A program made the position numbers and the translations under genes. The notes under the pieces are model-generated. The model had not been told where the DNA came from, searched no databases, and saw only the letters and a program-made list of their open reading frames with translations. Below, piece by piece: positions 25,213 to 33,745 of a DNA stretch of 64,000 nucleotides. Location: NCBI GenBank assembly GCA_009996615.1, contig JAACZU010000001.1, forward strand, positions 414,896 through 478,895, given 5' to 3'. This stretch comes from Rhodanobacteraceae bacterium. GTDB lineage: Bacteria; Pseudomonadota; Gammaproteobacteria; Xanthomonadales; Rhodanobacteraceae. How positions within the stretch are numbered: the stretch's first letter is position 1; the number at the start of each line of letters is the position of its first letter.

Positions 25213-27328
25213 CGGGCCGTTCCTCCGCTTCGGCCGGGCGGTCCGCATACAACGCCATCGCCGACGCGGTATCGAGCAGGGCCAGGCGCAACAGGTGCAG
25301 GTGCGCGAGCAGGCGCGCATCGTCGCCGGCGCTGTCGATCGCGTCCGACAGCGCCGCACGCGCCTGCCGATAGCGCGCATGGCCGGGCGCCACGTACAAC
25401 TCGGCCAGTGCAGCCACGGCCTGTTCGGTCACCGCGCGGCGGGCCGGCGCCACCGCGCCGGCCGCGATCTCCTCGCGCAGCTCGATCACCGCGCGGCCGG
25501 TCTCCTGCACGGTCAGCGACCACGCCAGCAGCAGGCGCGCCTCGTCGCTGCCCGGGCGCGTGTAGCCGACGATCTGCACGGCGAGGTCGCGGCTGCCGCT
25601 TTCGAACTGCGCCAGCAGGTTGCGCAGCGGTGCGCGCGCCGCGTGCACGACCTGCAGGCGCAGACGGCGCAGCAGGCGGCGCAGCAGCCAGGCGCTGCCC
25701 GATGCGTTGGCAAACAGCATGAACGCGACGCCGGCGCAGGCGATGCCGGCGATCTGGCCGAGACCGGCGTTGAGCGAGGCCAACGCATCGAAGCGCATCG
25801 GGTTGCGCACCTGCATCGTGAACAGCATGGTCGGCACGTAGCCGAGGCCGATCGCCATCAGTGCCGGCCGCGTGACCATGTAGAAACCGACCAGCAGGAA
25901 CGGCAGCAGGCCGGCCGCGAACAGCAGGTAGCCGTCCATGCGCACGAGCACGCCGTAGACGCAGGCAAGCCCGGCCACGACGCCGAGCACGAAGCCGAGC
26001 AGGGTCAGGCGGATCGCGCGCAGCGGATCGGGAAACGTCGCCATCACGCCGGCGAAGACGGTCGCGATGATCATCGCGCCGGCGCCCTCCGGCCACGCGC
26101 TGGCGATCCAGAACCAGCCCATCGCGAGCATCGTCACGGTCGCGCGCGCCGCGGCGAATCCGGCGTTGAGCCAGTCGGTCGCGCGCGTGAACGCGATCGG
26201 CTCCGGCAATGCGGTCGCGCGATGGGGCAGTGCGAGCTGCGCGTAGGCGAGCGTGTAGTCGTGCAGTTCGTCGGCGATGCGCGCGACCAGCTCCGCGCCG
26301 GTGTCGAAGTCGAGCAGGTCGGCGCGCTCGCGCAGGCCCGCGCGCAGGGCCGGGACGCGTTCGGCGATCCGCTCGCGCAGCGCGCCCAGGCGCGCTGCCA
26401 GCGCGTCGGTTTCGGCGGCCGCGCGCGGCTCGCTGCCGGCCGGCCCGAGCGCCATGGCGAGGTCGCTGGTCAGTTGCGACAGGCGCTCGCGCACCGGCGC
26501 ATGCGCTTCGTCCTGCAGGCGGTTGAGCAGGTGGTGCAGCGACTGGTAGCTGGTCGACACCGCCATGAAGGCATGGTTGAAGCGGCGCAGGCGTGGGCTG
26601 CGCACACGGACGCCGGCATCCTCGAACACCACGGAACTTCGCTGGTTTTCGATCTGCACGACCTCGCGCACGAAGCGCAGGTGCGCCTGCTCGAGCTCGG
26701 CGCGCGGCAGCGCGCCGGTCAGGCTCGAGCGCACGAACGCGATGAAGTGCGCGAACTGCGCGCGGATGCCGTCGCGCATGACGTCGCCAAGTCGCTGCGG
26801 CAGCAGCACGTCGCTGACCACGCCGGCGACGAGGATGCCGAGCATGACCTCGCTGACGCGCATCACGGCGCCGTCGAACACGTTCTGCGGCTGGTCGACC
26901 GCCGGCAGCGCGACGATTGCCGCGGTGTAGCCGGCCAGCACGAACCCGTACGACTTGAAATTGCGGTACAGCGAGGCGCCGCCGACGCACAGGCCGATCC
27001 AAACGGCCATGCTCGCCATGAACACGGTGCGCTGTTGCGGGAATGCGGCAAACAGCGCGAGCGCGGCGAGGCTGCCGACCACCGTGCCGATCGCGCGGTA
27101 GAAACTCTTCGCCAGCACCATGCCGCTCTGCGGATGGATCACGATCGCGGCGGTCATCATCGCGGTGCCGGGCTGCTCGAGCTCGAAGCGCATCGCCAGC
27201 CAGCCGGTCAGCAGCACCGCGAATGCGGCCTTGGCGACGAAGATCCAGTCGAGCGCCGCGCCGCGCAACCACGCCGCGACCTCGCTGCGCCGTGCAACCG
27301 GCCACCCGGAAAGGACGCGACTGTTCAT
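25202..27328 (-). CDS. FUSC-family efflux protein (AaeB-like)
   Basis: This encodes 708 residues. Two blocks of membrane helices (about 35-185 and 355-500) are separated by a cytoplasmic helical domain, and a long C-terminal cytoplasmic domain follows. The first block contains AVLLTGWLAMRFELEQPGTA and MTAAIVIHPQSGMVLAKSFY, typical of aromatic-acid exporters. It is the pump component working with the HlyD and DUF1656 proteins. Its start lies 5 nt after the stop of the MarR gene, so the operon is probably repressed by that regulator. Confidence 0.88.
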   Translation of the reverse strand: MNSRVLSGWPVARRSEVAAWLRGAALDWIFVAKAAFAVLLTGWLAMRFELEQPGTAMMTAAIVIHPQSGMVLAKSFYRAIGTVVGSLAALALFAAFPQQRTVFMASMAVWIGLCVGGASLYRNFKSYGFVLAGYTAAIVALPAVDQPQNVFDGAVMRVSEVMLGILVAGVVSDVLLPQRLGDVMRDGIRAQFAHFIAFVRSSLTGALPRAELEQAHLRFVREVVQIENQRSSVVFEDAGVRVRSPRLRRFNHAFMAVSTSYQSLHHLLNRLQDEAHAPVRERLSQLTSDLAMALGPAGSEPRAAAETDALAARLGALRERIAERVPALRAGLRERADLLDFDTGAELVARIADELHDYTLAYAQLALPHRATALPEPIAFTRATDWLNAGFAAARATVTMLAMGWFWIASAWPEGAGAMIIATVFAGVMATFPDPLRAIRLTLLGFVLGVVAGLACVYGVLVRMDGYLLFAAGLLPFLLVGFYMVTRPALMAIGLGYVPTMLFTMQVRNPMRFDALASLNAGLGQIAGIACAGVAFMLFANASGSAWLLRRLLRRLRLQVVHAARAPLRNLLAQFESGSRDLAVQIVGYTRPGSDEARLLLAWSLTVQETGRAVIELREEIAAGAVAPARRAVTEQAVAALAELYVAPGHARYRQARAALSDAIDSAGDDARLLAHLHLLRLALLDTASAMALYADRPAEAEERPDAA

Positions 27329-27333
27329 GCCTC

Positions 27334-27834
27334 TCAGCCCGCCGCCTCGGCATTGTCGAGGAAACGTTTCAGCAAGCGTTCCAGCTGGGCCAGCTCGGTC
27401 GCCTGGAAGCCGCGAGTATAGCCGTCGAGCAGCGCCTTCATGCCCGGCAGCAGCGCTTCGACCAGCGCGCGCCCGCGCGGCGTCAGCGACAGCACGACCT
27501 TGCGCCGGTCGCCGCCCGGATCGGCCACGCGATCGACCAGGCCGCGCTCGACCAGGCCGTTGCAGATGCGCGTGATGTTGGCCGACTTCTCGCCGGCCGC
27601 GTCGCCGAGCTGCGAGGGATTGATCGCGTTGTCGGCGCTGCCGTACAGCATCATCAGGATGCCGTAGTCGGTGTGGTTGAGCCCATGCGCGCGCAGCACG
27701 ACGTTGGCGCGGTCGTGCACCTGCGCGTGGATGTGCCTGACCAGCCGCACCAGCACCGCGGCGTCGCGCGGGAAGTCCGGGTAGCGCTGGCGCGTGTGCT
27801 CGATGCGGGCCTCGGTGGCGTCGAAGCTGCCCAT
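27334..27834 (-). CDS. MarR-family regulator
   Basis: This encodes 166 residues with the MarR winged helix: NHTDYGILMMLYGSADNAIN, PSQLGDAAGEKSANITRICN (recognition helix) and GLVDRVADPGGDRRKVVLSL, the Asp-Arg wing. It is the first gene of the efflux operon and most likely represses it, releasing when an exported aromatic compound binds. A 24-bp AT-rich dyad (27868-27891) just upstream of its start is the likely operator. Confidence 0.88.
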   Translation of the reverse strand: MGSFDATEARIEHTRQRYPDFPRDAAVLVRLVRHIHAQVHDRANVVLRAHGLNHTDYGILMMLYGSADNAINPSQLGDAAGEKSANITRICNGLVERGLVDRVADPGGDRRKVVLSLTPRGRALVEALLPGMKALLDGYTRGFQATELAQLERLLKRFLDNAEAAG

Positions 27835-27867
27835 GGGTGCGCGGAGTCCTGCGGGATCAGTCGGTCA

Positions 27868-27891
27868 AAGTATTTCATAAATTGATTACTT
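27868..27891. promoter_or_regulatory. Candidate MarR operator
   Basis: AAGTA (27868-27872) and TACTT (27887-27891) form an inverted repeat around an AT-rich centre in a very GC-rich genome. It lies 34-57 nt upstream of the marR-type start, where promoter and operator are expected. Confidence 0.45.
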
Positions 27892-28044
27892 ACAGCTGAA
27901 CATCATCGCCGTCATCCGGCGCATACGCGCCGCCGGATGACGCGAATAGGCCGATCGGCGCTTGCCAACCGCGCCGATTGTTCGCACGCTCGCATCCTTG
28001 GGGCGCCCGCTTCGCGTCCGTTGCCCGCATTCGTTCCAGGCGCG

Positions 28045-30456
28045 ATGTCCTTGCATATCTATCGATTCGGCCGCTTTCGCCTCGAAACGGCAACCCGCGC
28101 CCTCTGGCGCGGAGACGAACCCGTCGCGCTGCCGCCGAAGGTGTTCGACTGCATCGTCTACCTGCTCGAGCACCGCGAGCGCGCGGTCGGGCGCGACGAG
28201 CTGATCGCGGCGGTGTGGGGCAAGGTCGACGTCGCCGACGGCGTGCTCGGCCAGACCATCCTGCTGGCACGACGCGCGCTCGACGACACCGGCAAGGAGC
28301 AGCAGGTGATCCGCACCGTCGTGCGCTTCGGCTACCACTGGCTGGCGCCGGTGGAGACCGGCGACGCGGCGGAGACGGAGCCGGAGCCGGCACCTGCGGC
28401 GCTGCTGCCCGCCCCGCTCGAGGGCAGCCCCACCTTGCCGACGCCGGACCTCGCGCCTTCCCCCACCCCGCCTTCCTCACCCACCCTGCCGACCGCGCCT
28501 GTACGCTGGCGCTGGCGAGCCGCCGCGCTGCTCGTGCTGTGCGCGCTGGCCCTGCCGCTCGGCTGGTGCCTGTGGCCGGGGCGGCACGAGGCGCCGGCAG
28601 CTGCAGCCGCCTCGCCGGGCAAGGCCGCGCTGGTGCTGCCGGTCGCGGTCGTCGGCGACACCGAGGCGAGCTGGATCCGGCTCGGCGTGATGGACCTGGT
28701 CGCCAGCCGCCTGCGCGCACACGGCCAGGAGGTCGTGCCGAGCGACAACGTGGTCGGATTAGCGCGCGCGTACGAGCGCGCCGCGGTCGACCCCGAGCAA
28801 CTGGCTGCGCTTGCCCGCGCCGCCGACGCCGCGCTGGTCGTCGATGCGCGCGCCGAGGCGCTGGAAGGCCACTGGCGCGTGACGCTGCATACGCTGCGCG
28901 GTCCCAGCCCGGCGCTGGCGGTCAGCGGCGAGGGCGATGACGTGCTGGTCGCCGCCCGCGTCGCGAGCGACCGCCTCGGCGCGGCGCTCGGGCTGGCCCC
29001 CGCACGTGGGGACGTCGCCACCGGTGGCGACCCTTCGGCCGATTCGCTCATCCAGCAGATCGAGGCCGCGCTGCTGGAGGAACGCGTCGACAGCGCACGC
29101 CAGTTGCTCGACGGCGCGCCGCCCGCGCAGCGCGACCAGCCGCTGCTGCGCTTCCAGCGCGGGCGCGCCGAATTCCTGAGCGGCAACTTCGACGCGGCGC
29201 GGGCGACGTTGCGCGCGCTCGCCTCCGACGTCCCCGTCAGCGCGGACCCGGTCCTGCATGCGCGCACGCTCAACGCGCTGGCCGCGATCGAACTGCAGCG
29301 CGACCAGCCGGACGCGGCCATGCCCGACCTCGACCGCGCGATCGAGCTGCTCGCCCACGAGCGCGCGTTCTCGCCGCTCGGCAAGGCCTACAACAACCGC
29401 GCCGCCGCGCATGCCGCGAAGCGCGACTACGCCGCCGCCCAGGCCGACCTGGCGCAGGCGCGCATCGCGCTCGCCACCGCCGGTGACGTGCTTGGCCTGG
29501 CGGTGGTCGATTCCAACGCCGGCGCGTCCGCGCTGGACCGCGACCGCTTCGCCGAGGCGGCGCCGATCCTGGTCGGGGCGGCCGACCGCTTCGCGATGTT
29601 CCACGCCTACTCGGCCGAACTGCACGCACGCGCCAACCTGACCCAGGTGCAACTGGCCCTGCTCGATCCGGCCGCCGCACTGGCCAGCGAGGCGCAACTG
29701 CGCGACCTCGTCGACAAGGTGCCCGATCCGCTCCGGCGACGTGCCGTGAACCTGGTTCGCGCCGAAGCGTTGTTCGCGAACGGGCTTCGGCGGGCGGCTA
29801 CCGAGCTGCTCGCGCAGGTCCGCAGTGACGCCGAGGCACAGGGCGACGCAACCGCGCTGGCGCGCGCGCAGGCGATCGCCGCCCGCCAGGCACTGGTCGA
29901 CGGCAACGCCGCGCTGGCCGAGCAGGAGGCCGCCGCCGCGCTGGCGGCCCCGCTGCCGCAGCCGCAGCTGCCGCGGGAAGCCGGCCTGGTCCGACTGACC
30001 CTGCTGCGCGCGCAGCTGGCCCAGGACAAGGCCGCCGCCGCCGACACGACGCTCGCCGGGCTGCAGGCCTGGGCGGCCGCCGACGACGCCCCGACCGCAC
30101 ACCTTTACGCGGCGCTGGCCCATGCCGAGCGCGTGGCCGACGGCCCCGCGCCGGCCGCGCGCGCCGCCTTCGAGGATGCCCTCGCCCGCGCCGAACGCGA
30201 GCGCGTGCCGGCCGACCTGGTGCTGGTCACGCAATCCTACGTCGCCTGGCTGATGCGCCAGCGCGACTTCCAGCGCGCCAGCGTCGTCGCCGAGGGCGTG
30301 GCCGGCTGGGCCACGCGCGACTTCGAGACCGCCTTGCTGCAGCTGCGTGTTTTCCGCGCCTTGCGCAACCCGGCCGCGTGGCCCGCCGCGCTGGCGCAGG
30401 CGCGCGCACTGGCCGGCGAGCGCACGATCCCGCCGGATCTGGCCAGCCTGCCCTGA
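28045..30456 (+). CDS. CadC-like membrane transcription regulator with TPR domain
   Basis: This encodes 803 residues. Residues 1-100 form an OmpR-type winged helix (FRLETATRALWRGDEPVALP, GVLGQTILLARRALDDTG, RTVVRFGYHW). Then come a Pro-rich linker (105-152), one membrane span (157-177, RWRWRAAALLVLCALALPLG) and a large periplasmic region. That region starts with a TolB/FlgO-like segment and ends in many TPR-like Ala-rich helices. Such ToxR/CadC-type proteins bind DNA while sensing the periplasm. ATG 28045 was chosen because MSLHIYRFGRF begins the domain. Target genes are not evident; the next gene encodes a secreted protein. Confidence 0.82.
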   Translation: MSLHIYRFGRFRLETATRALWRGDEPVALPPKVFDCIVYLLEHRERAVGRDELIAAVWGKVDVADGVLGQTILLARRALDDTGKEQQVIRTVVRFGYHWLAPVETGDAAETEPEPAPAALLPAPLEGSPTLPTPDLAPSPTPPSSPTLPTAPVRWRWRAAALLVLCALALPLGWCLWPGRHEAPAAAAASPGKAALVLPVAVVGDTEASWIRLGVMDLVASRLRAHGQEVVPSDNVVGLARAYERAAVDPEQLAALARAADAALVVDARAEALEGHWRVTLHTLRGPSPALAVSGEGDDVLVAARVASDRLGAALGLAPARGDVATGGDPSADSLIQQIEAALLEERVDSARQLLDGAPPAQRDQPLLRFQRGRAEFLSGNFDAARATLRALASDVPVSADPVLHARTLNALAAIELQRDQPDAAMPDLDRAIELLAHERAFSPLGKAYNNRAAAHAAKRDYAAAQADLAQARIALATAGDVLGLAVVDSNAGASALDRDRFAEAAPILVGAADRFAMFHAYSAELHARANLTQVQLALLDPAAALASEAQLRDLVDKVPDPLRRRAVNLVRAEALFANGLRRAATELLAQVRSDAEAQGDATALARAQAIAARQALVDGNAALAEQEAAAALAAPLPQPQLPREAGLVRLTLLRAQLAQDKAAAADTTLAGLQAWAAADDAPTAHLYAALAHAERVADGPAPAARAAFEDALARAERERVPADLVLVTQSYVAWLMRQRDFQRASVVAEGVAGWATRDFETALLQLRVFRALRNPAAWPAALAQARALAGERTIPPDLASLP

Positions 30457-30806
30457 GGCATCGCGGCTTCCGCCGCTCGCACACCGGCACGACCGGACTG
30501 CGCCGGGCGAAGATCTGCGGGAGCGCCGGCAGGCGCGATGCTTTCGCGCCCATTCGAGCCCCTGAGCATCGCGGCTTGCCCGCTCGCACCGCGCTGCCGA
30601 AGGCTGCGACGGCCTGGATTTCGGCAGCGCCTCCGGCAAGGAACCCTTACACATCAATAACTTGTCCGTGACGTGATGAAAACCTGATACGACCGTGATG
30701 CCCAGACGATGCGCTGCCGCGGGGCCACCGGCACAGTCGGGTGGCTGCGCCGCCCCTGAACGGCGCGGCGTTTCCGCCACCGTGACCGTCGTATGGGAGT
30801 CGCCTG
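30457..30806. repeat. Intergenic REP-like units and possible promoter
   Basis: REP-like units lie at 30458-30482 and 30517-30541, with a partial third near 30566. They start 1 nt after the stop of the CadC-like gene. A weak sigma-70-like pair (TTGTCC at 30662-30667 and TGATAC at 30685-30690, 17-bp spacing) may serve the delta-60 gene. No gene was seen. Confidence 0.6.
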
Positions 30807-32798
30807 ATGAAGAACCGTTTCCTCGGGGCCGTGATCGCTACCGCGATCCTGGCCTCGCACACCTGCTTCGCCGCCGACGGCGACCCCGATCCCGGATTCG
30901 GCGACCACGGCGTGGCCTACCTGTCGATCGACGGCGTCGAGGGCCATGAGCTGCGCGCAGGCGCGGTGATCGCGCTCCCAGACGGCAAGCTGCTGTTCGG
31001 CGGCTCGCGCAACAAGCTGATCGACGGCAATCCCGATCCGCACATGCGCGCGACGCTGGCGCGCATGAACGCCGACGGTTCGGTCGATGGGTCCTTCGGC
31101 AGCGACCCGGCCAACCCGGGCCTGGTCGTGCTGCCGGACGTGCAGCCCGGCACCGCCATGCAGCAGATCGAAACGATGCAGCGCCTGGACGACGGCTCGC
31201 TGCTCGTCGCGGGCGCAGCGGAGGCGTTCGGGCCGACGAACGGCTTCGTCATGAAGGTCGATGCGCAGGGCGCGCCGGTGGCCAGCTACGGCAACGCCGG
31301 CCTCGTGAAGCTGTCCGGCACGCACTTCTTCGCGAGCGCGGTGGATGCCCAGCAGCGCTTGCTGCTGGCGGGTTATCGCAATGTCGCCGGCAGCGTGCAG
31401 GGCGTCGTCGTGCGCCTGACCACCACCGGCCAGTTCGACCCGACCTTCGGCAGCGACGCCAATGGCATCGTGCGCCTGATTGCGACCGGGCCGGACTCGA
31501 ACAGCTACCTCAGCGCACTGACGCTCACCGCGGATGGCGGCATCCTCGTCGGCGGCAGCGTCGACCAGGACGATCCGATCCTCGGCAACGACTTCTCGCT
31601 GGCCCGCCTCGACGGCAGCGGCAACCTCGACACGACGTTCGCCGGGAACGGCTGGAGCCGCTTCCGCATCCCCGGCGACGGCTCGGCCTTTAACGGCATC
31701 GAGCACCTGCTGGTGACCCCGGACGGCAAGATCGTGATGGCCGGCTACCACGAGGATCCGAAGACCGGCGTCAACGTCGTGCTCGGTCGCTTCACGGCGG
31801 ACGGGCGCACCGACACGACCTTCGGCAGCAAGGCGACGCCGGGCTTCCAGCCGATCGACGTGGTGCCGGATGCATGGAACCGCTACCCCAGCGGCCTGGT
31901 CCGGCTGGCCGACGGCAAGCTGCTGGTGCCGGTCACCTACGCGACTCCGGCCAAGCAGGACTTCATCGCCGTGCGCACGTCGGCCGACGGCGCGCTCGAC
32001 CCGACCTTCGGCACCGGCGGCGTGATCGACCTCGACCTCGCCCCCGACGGCATCTACAGCAACCTGACTGCCATGACGCTGCAGGACGGTCGCCCGATCC
32101 TGGCCGGCTCGGCCAAGCGTGACCGCGTCGCCAAGCTGGTCGACCTGGCCGCGGTCCGGCTCGGCGACACGCCGCCGGCCGGCGACGACGCGATCTTCGC
32201 CGACGGCTTCGATCGCGGCCCGGCCGCGTCGGTGACCAACTACGACGACCTGGCCGAGGGCTTCAAGGGCCCGAGCTTCCAGCACAACGGCGTGACCTAC
32301 CGCGATGTCAACGACATCGGCGGCGTGTTCCCGGATGGTTCGACGTTCACGCCGGCGGACGTCGGCGCGGATTTCGTGATCGAGAACGCGACCTACCTGT
32401 TCAACGACTTCCCGTCGTTTGGCAGCGCTCCGAACGTGCTGACCTTCGGCACCACCTACATGCCCGGGCCGAACCTCTCGCTCGGCGCGCTGGTGCGCGC
32501 GACGATGGACCTGGACACGCCGGCGAGCGCGGCCAGCTTCGAGGCGATCTTCTATGAAAACGGCCCGTGGGGCGGCATCCAGTTGCACCTGGACGCCTAC
32601 CGCAACGGCATGAAGGTCGGCGAGGACGTGGTCACGCTCAGCAACCTGGGCGGCCGCGACAACCTGACCACCCGCACGTTCTCGATCAGCGGCGTGACGT
32701 TCGACTCGCTGCGCCTGTACGCGACCTGCAACGGCCAGCCGTCGGCGCCGCGCGTGATGATCGACAACCTGAGCCTGACCCCGGCGCCGGTGCGCTGA
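30807..32798 (+). CDS. Secreted delta-60 repeat protein
   Basis: This encodes 663 residues with a signal peptide (MKNRFLGAVIATAILASHTC, cut near CFA). At least five delta-60 type repeats follow, marked by LARMNADGSVDGSFG, LTTTGQFDPTFG, LARLDGSGNLDTTFA, FTADGRTDTTFG and RTSADGALDPTFG; they form a beta-propeller-like fold. IFADGFD at about 462-468, a motif often found at the C-terminus of secreted Xanthomonadales proteins, here precedes a further ~190-residue domain (VTNYDDLAEGFKGPSFQHNG and following). It is likely a cell-surface or exported protein of unknown role. Confidence 0.8.
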   Translation: MKNRFLGAVIATAILASHTCFAADGDPDPGFGDHGVAYLSIDGVEGHELRAGAVIALPDGKLLFGGSRNKLIDGNPDPHMRATLARMNADGSVDGSFGSDPANPGLVVLPDVQPGTAMQQIETMQRLDDGSLLVAGAAEAFGPTNGFVMKVDAQGAPVASYGNAGLVKLSGTHFFASAVDAQQRLLLAGYRNVAGSVQGVVVRLTTTGQFDPTFGSDANGIVRLIATGPDSNSYLSALTLTADGGILVGGSVDQDDPILGNDFSLARLDGSGNLDTTFAGNGWSRFRIPGDGSAFNGIEHLLVTPDGKIVMAGYHEDPKTGVNVVLGRFTADGRTDTTFGSKATPGFQPIDVVPDAWNRYPSGLVRLADGKLLVPVTYATPAKQDFIAVRTSADGALDPTFGTGGVIDLDLAPDGIYSNLTAMTLQDGRPILAGSAKRDRVAKLVDLAAVRLGDTPPAGDDAIFADGFDRGPAASVTNYDDLAEGFKGPSFQHNGVTYRDVNDIGGVFPDGSTFTPADVGADFVIENATYLFNDFPSFGSAPNVLTFGTTYMPGPNLSLGALVRATMDLDTPASAASFEAIFYENGPWGGIQLHLDAYRNGMKVGEDVVTLSNLGGRDNLTTRTFSISGVTFDSLRLYATCNGQPSAPRVMIDNLSLTPAPVR

Positions 32799-32850
32799 CA
32801 GGCTGCAAGCCCGGTGGCCGGCTTCGTCCGGCACCGGACCTCGCCTCGAA

Positions 32851-32875
32851 CCGGCGCCGCCCATGGCGGCGCCGG
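32851..32875. repeat. Stem-loop after the delta-60 gene
   Basis: Perfect 11-bp arms CCGGCGCCGCC and GGCGGCGCCGG flank CAT. It lies in the 152-nt gap before psiE. There is no T-run, so it may slow transcription or protect RNA rather than terminate it. Confidence 0.5.
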
Positions 32876-32950
32876 CCCCGGACGCCACGCCAGCGGTTGC
32901 ACGCGTGGCCCGACCCGCGCAGCATGGAGCCTCGTTCCGGAGGCTGCCCC

Positions 32951-33379
32951 ATGCCCGCGCCCTCCCCGCTTCCGCTCAAGCGCTACGGACTTCGCCTGAT
33001 CGTCGTGGTCGAGCACATCGGCCTGGTCGTCGTGCTGGCCGCGACGATCGTCGCCGCCGGCCAGGAAGTCGCCGCGATGCTGCGCAGTGGCCACGTCGGC
33101 GTGACGGACCTGTTGCTGCTGTTCATCTACCTCGAGATCGTCACGATGAGCGGCGTGTACTGGCGCGTCGGCCGCCTGCCGGTGCGCATGCCGCTGTACA
33201 TCGCGATGGTCGCGCTGGCGCGGCACATGATGCTCGATGCGCACGACTACGCGCCGCTGACGATCCTCGCCCAGGCCACCGCGATTCTGCTGCTGGGCCT
33301 GGCGGTGCTGGCCGTGCGCTATGGCCACGTGCGCTATCCGTACACCGACGAGGCCGGGCGCGGGCCGCCGCTCGGCTGA
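32951..33379 (+). CDS. psiE: PsiE-family phosphate-starvation-inducible membrane protein
   Basis: This encodes 142 residues starting MPAPSPLPLKRYGLRLIVVV. Four hydrophobic segments are visible (IVVVEHIGLVVVLAATIVAA, GVTDLLLLFIYLEIVTMSGV, MPLYIAMVALARHMMLDA and LTILAQATAILLLGLAVLAV), with the conserved LLLLFIYLEIVTM and LARHMML motifs of PsiE. Function in phosphate limitation is known only from expression data in E. coli. It is monocistronic between a stem-loop and a REP pair. Confidence 0.8.
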   Translation: MPAPSPLPLKRYGLRLIVVVEHIGLVVVLAATIVAAGQEVAAMLRSGHVGVTDLLLLFIYLEIVTMSGVYWRVGRLPVRMPLYIAMVALARHMMLDAHDYAPLTILAQATAILLLGLAVLAVRYGHVRYPYTDEAGRGPPLG

Positions 33380-33717
33380 GCGGGCGCGACCGGCGTGACT
33401 AACCGCGCCGACCGAAGGCCTGTGGGAGCGCCGGCAGGCGCGATGCTCCTGGCCCGCTCGTGCGGTGGCAAAGCAAACTCATCGCGGCTGCCGCCGCTCC
33501 CACGGTCATCCTCTGCGGCTGAGCATGCCGTCGGCGCTGTACGCATGCGTTCACCGTGCTGTACGCCAGCGAACACCCGCGGCGACGCGAGCGGCGCCGA
33601 CATGGCGGGCCGCGCCCGCGCCAGCACCACAGCGCACGCCGGGCGCCCCGCTCAACCCATTGTTGCGAAACGCATTGGCGCACGACAGGCACATCGCCTG
33701 CGGGCAGCGCTCAGGAC
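33380..33717. repeat. Intergenic region with REP pair upstream of the ABC island
   Basis: REP-like units lie at 33422-33446 and 33480-33503 (inverted). Further on, a GCTGTACGC direct repeat lies at 33536-33544 and 33558-33566, and a 10-bp palindrome ACGCATGCGT at 33541-33550. No gene is supported. Confidence 0.65.
33536..33566. promoter_or_regulatory. Candidate enhancer sites for the sigma-54 activator
   Basis: GCTGTACGC is repeated with a 22-bp start-to-start spacing, two turns of helix. The first copy overlaps the palindrome ACGCATGCGT. They lie about 150-185 bp before the -24 element, the usual distance for binding of NtrC-type activators. The link is positional only. Confidence 0.35.
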
Positions 33718-33734
33718 TTGGCACGGTCCCTGCT
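33718..33734 (+). promoter_or_regulatory. Sigma-54 (-24/-12) promoter of the ABC island
   Basis: TTGGCACG-N4-CTGCT matches the sigma-54 consensus (TTGGCACG-N4-TTGCT) with one mismatch and has the required GG-N10-GC spacing (GG 33720-33721, GC 33732-33733). The start point falls near 33745, immediately before ATG 33746. A sigma-54-dependent regulator is encoded at the far end of the same gene run. Confidence 0.75.
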
Positions 33735-33745
33735 GTAATTCAGGC

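Noticed and set aside
23933..27421. An 1162-codon plus-strand frame
   Set aside because: It is antisense to the HlyD, DUF1656 and FUSC genes, which show clear family motifs. The translation is an antisense shadow.
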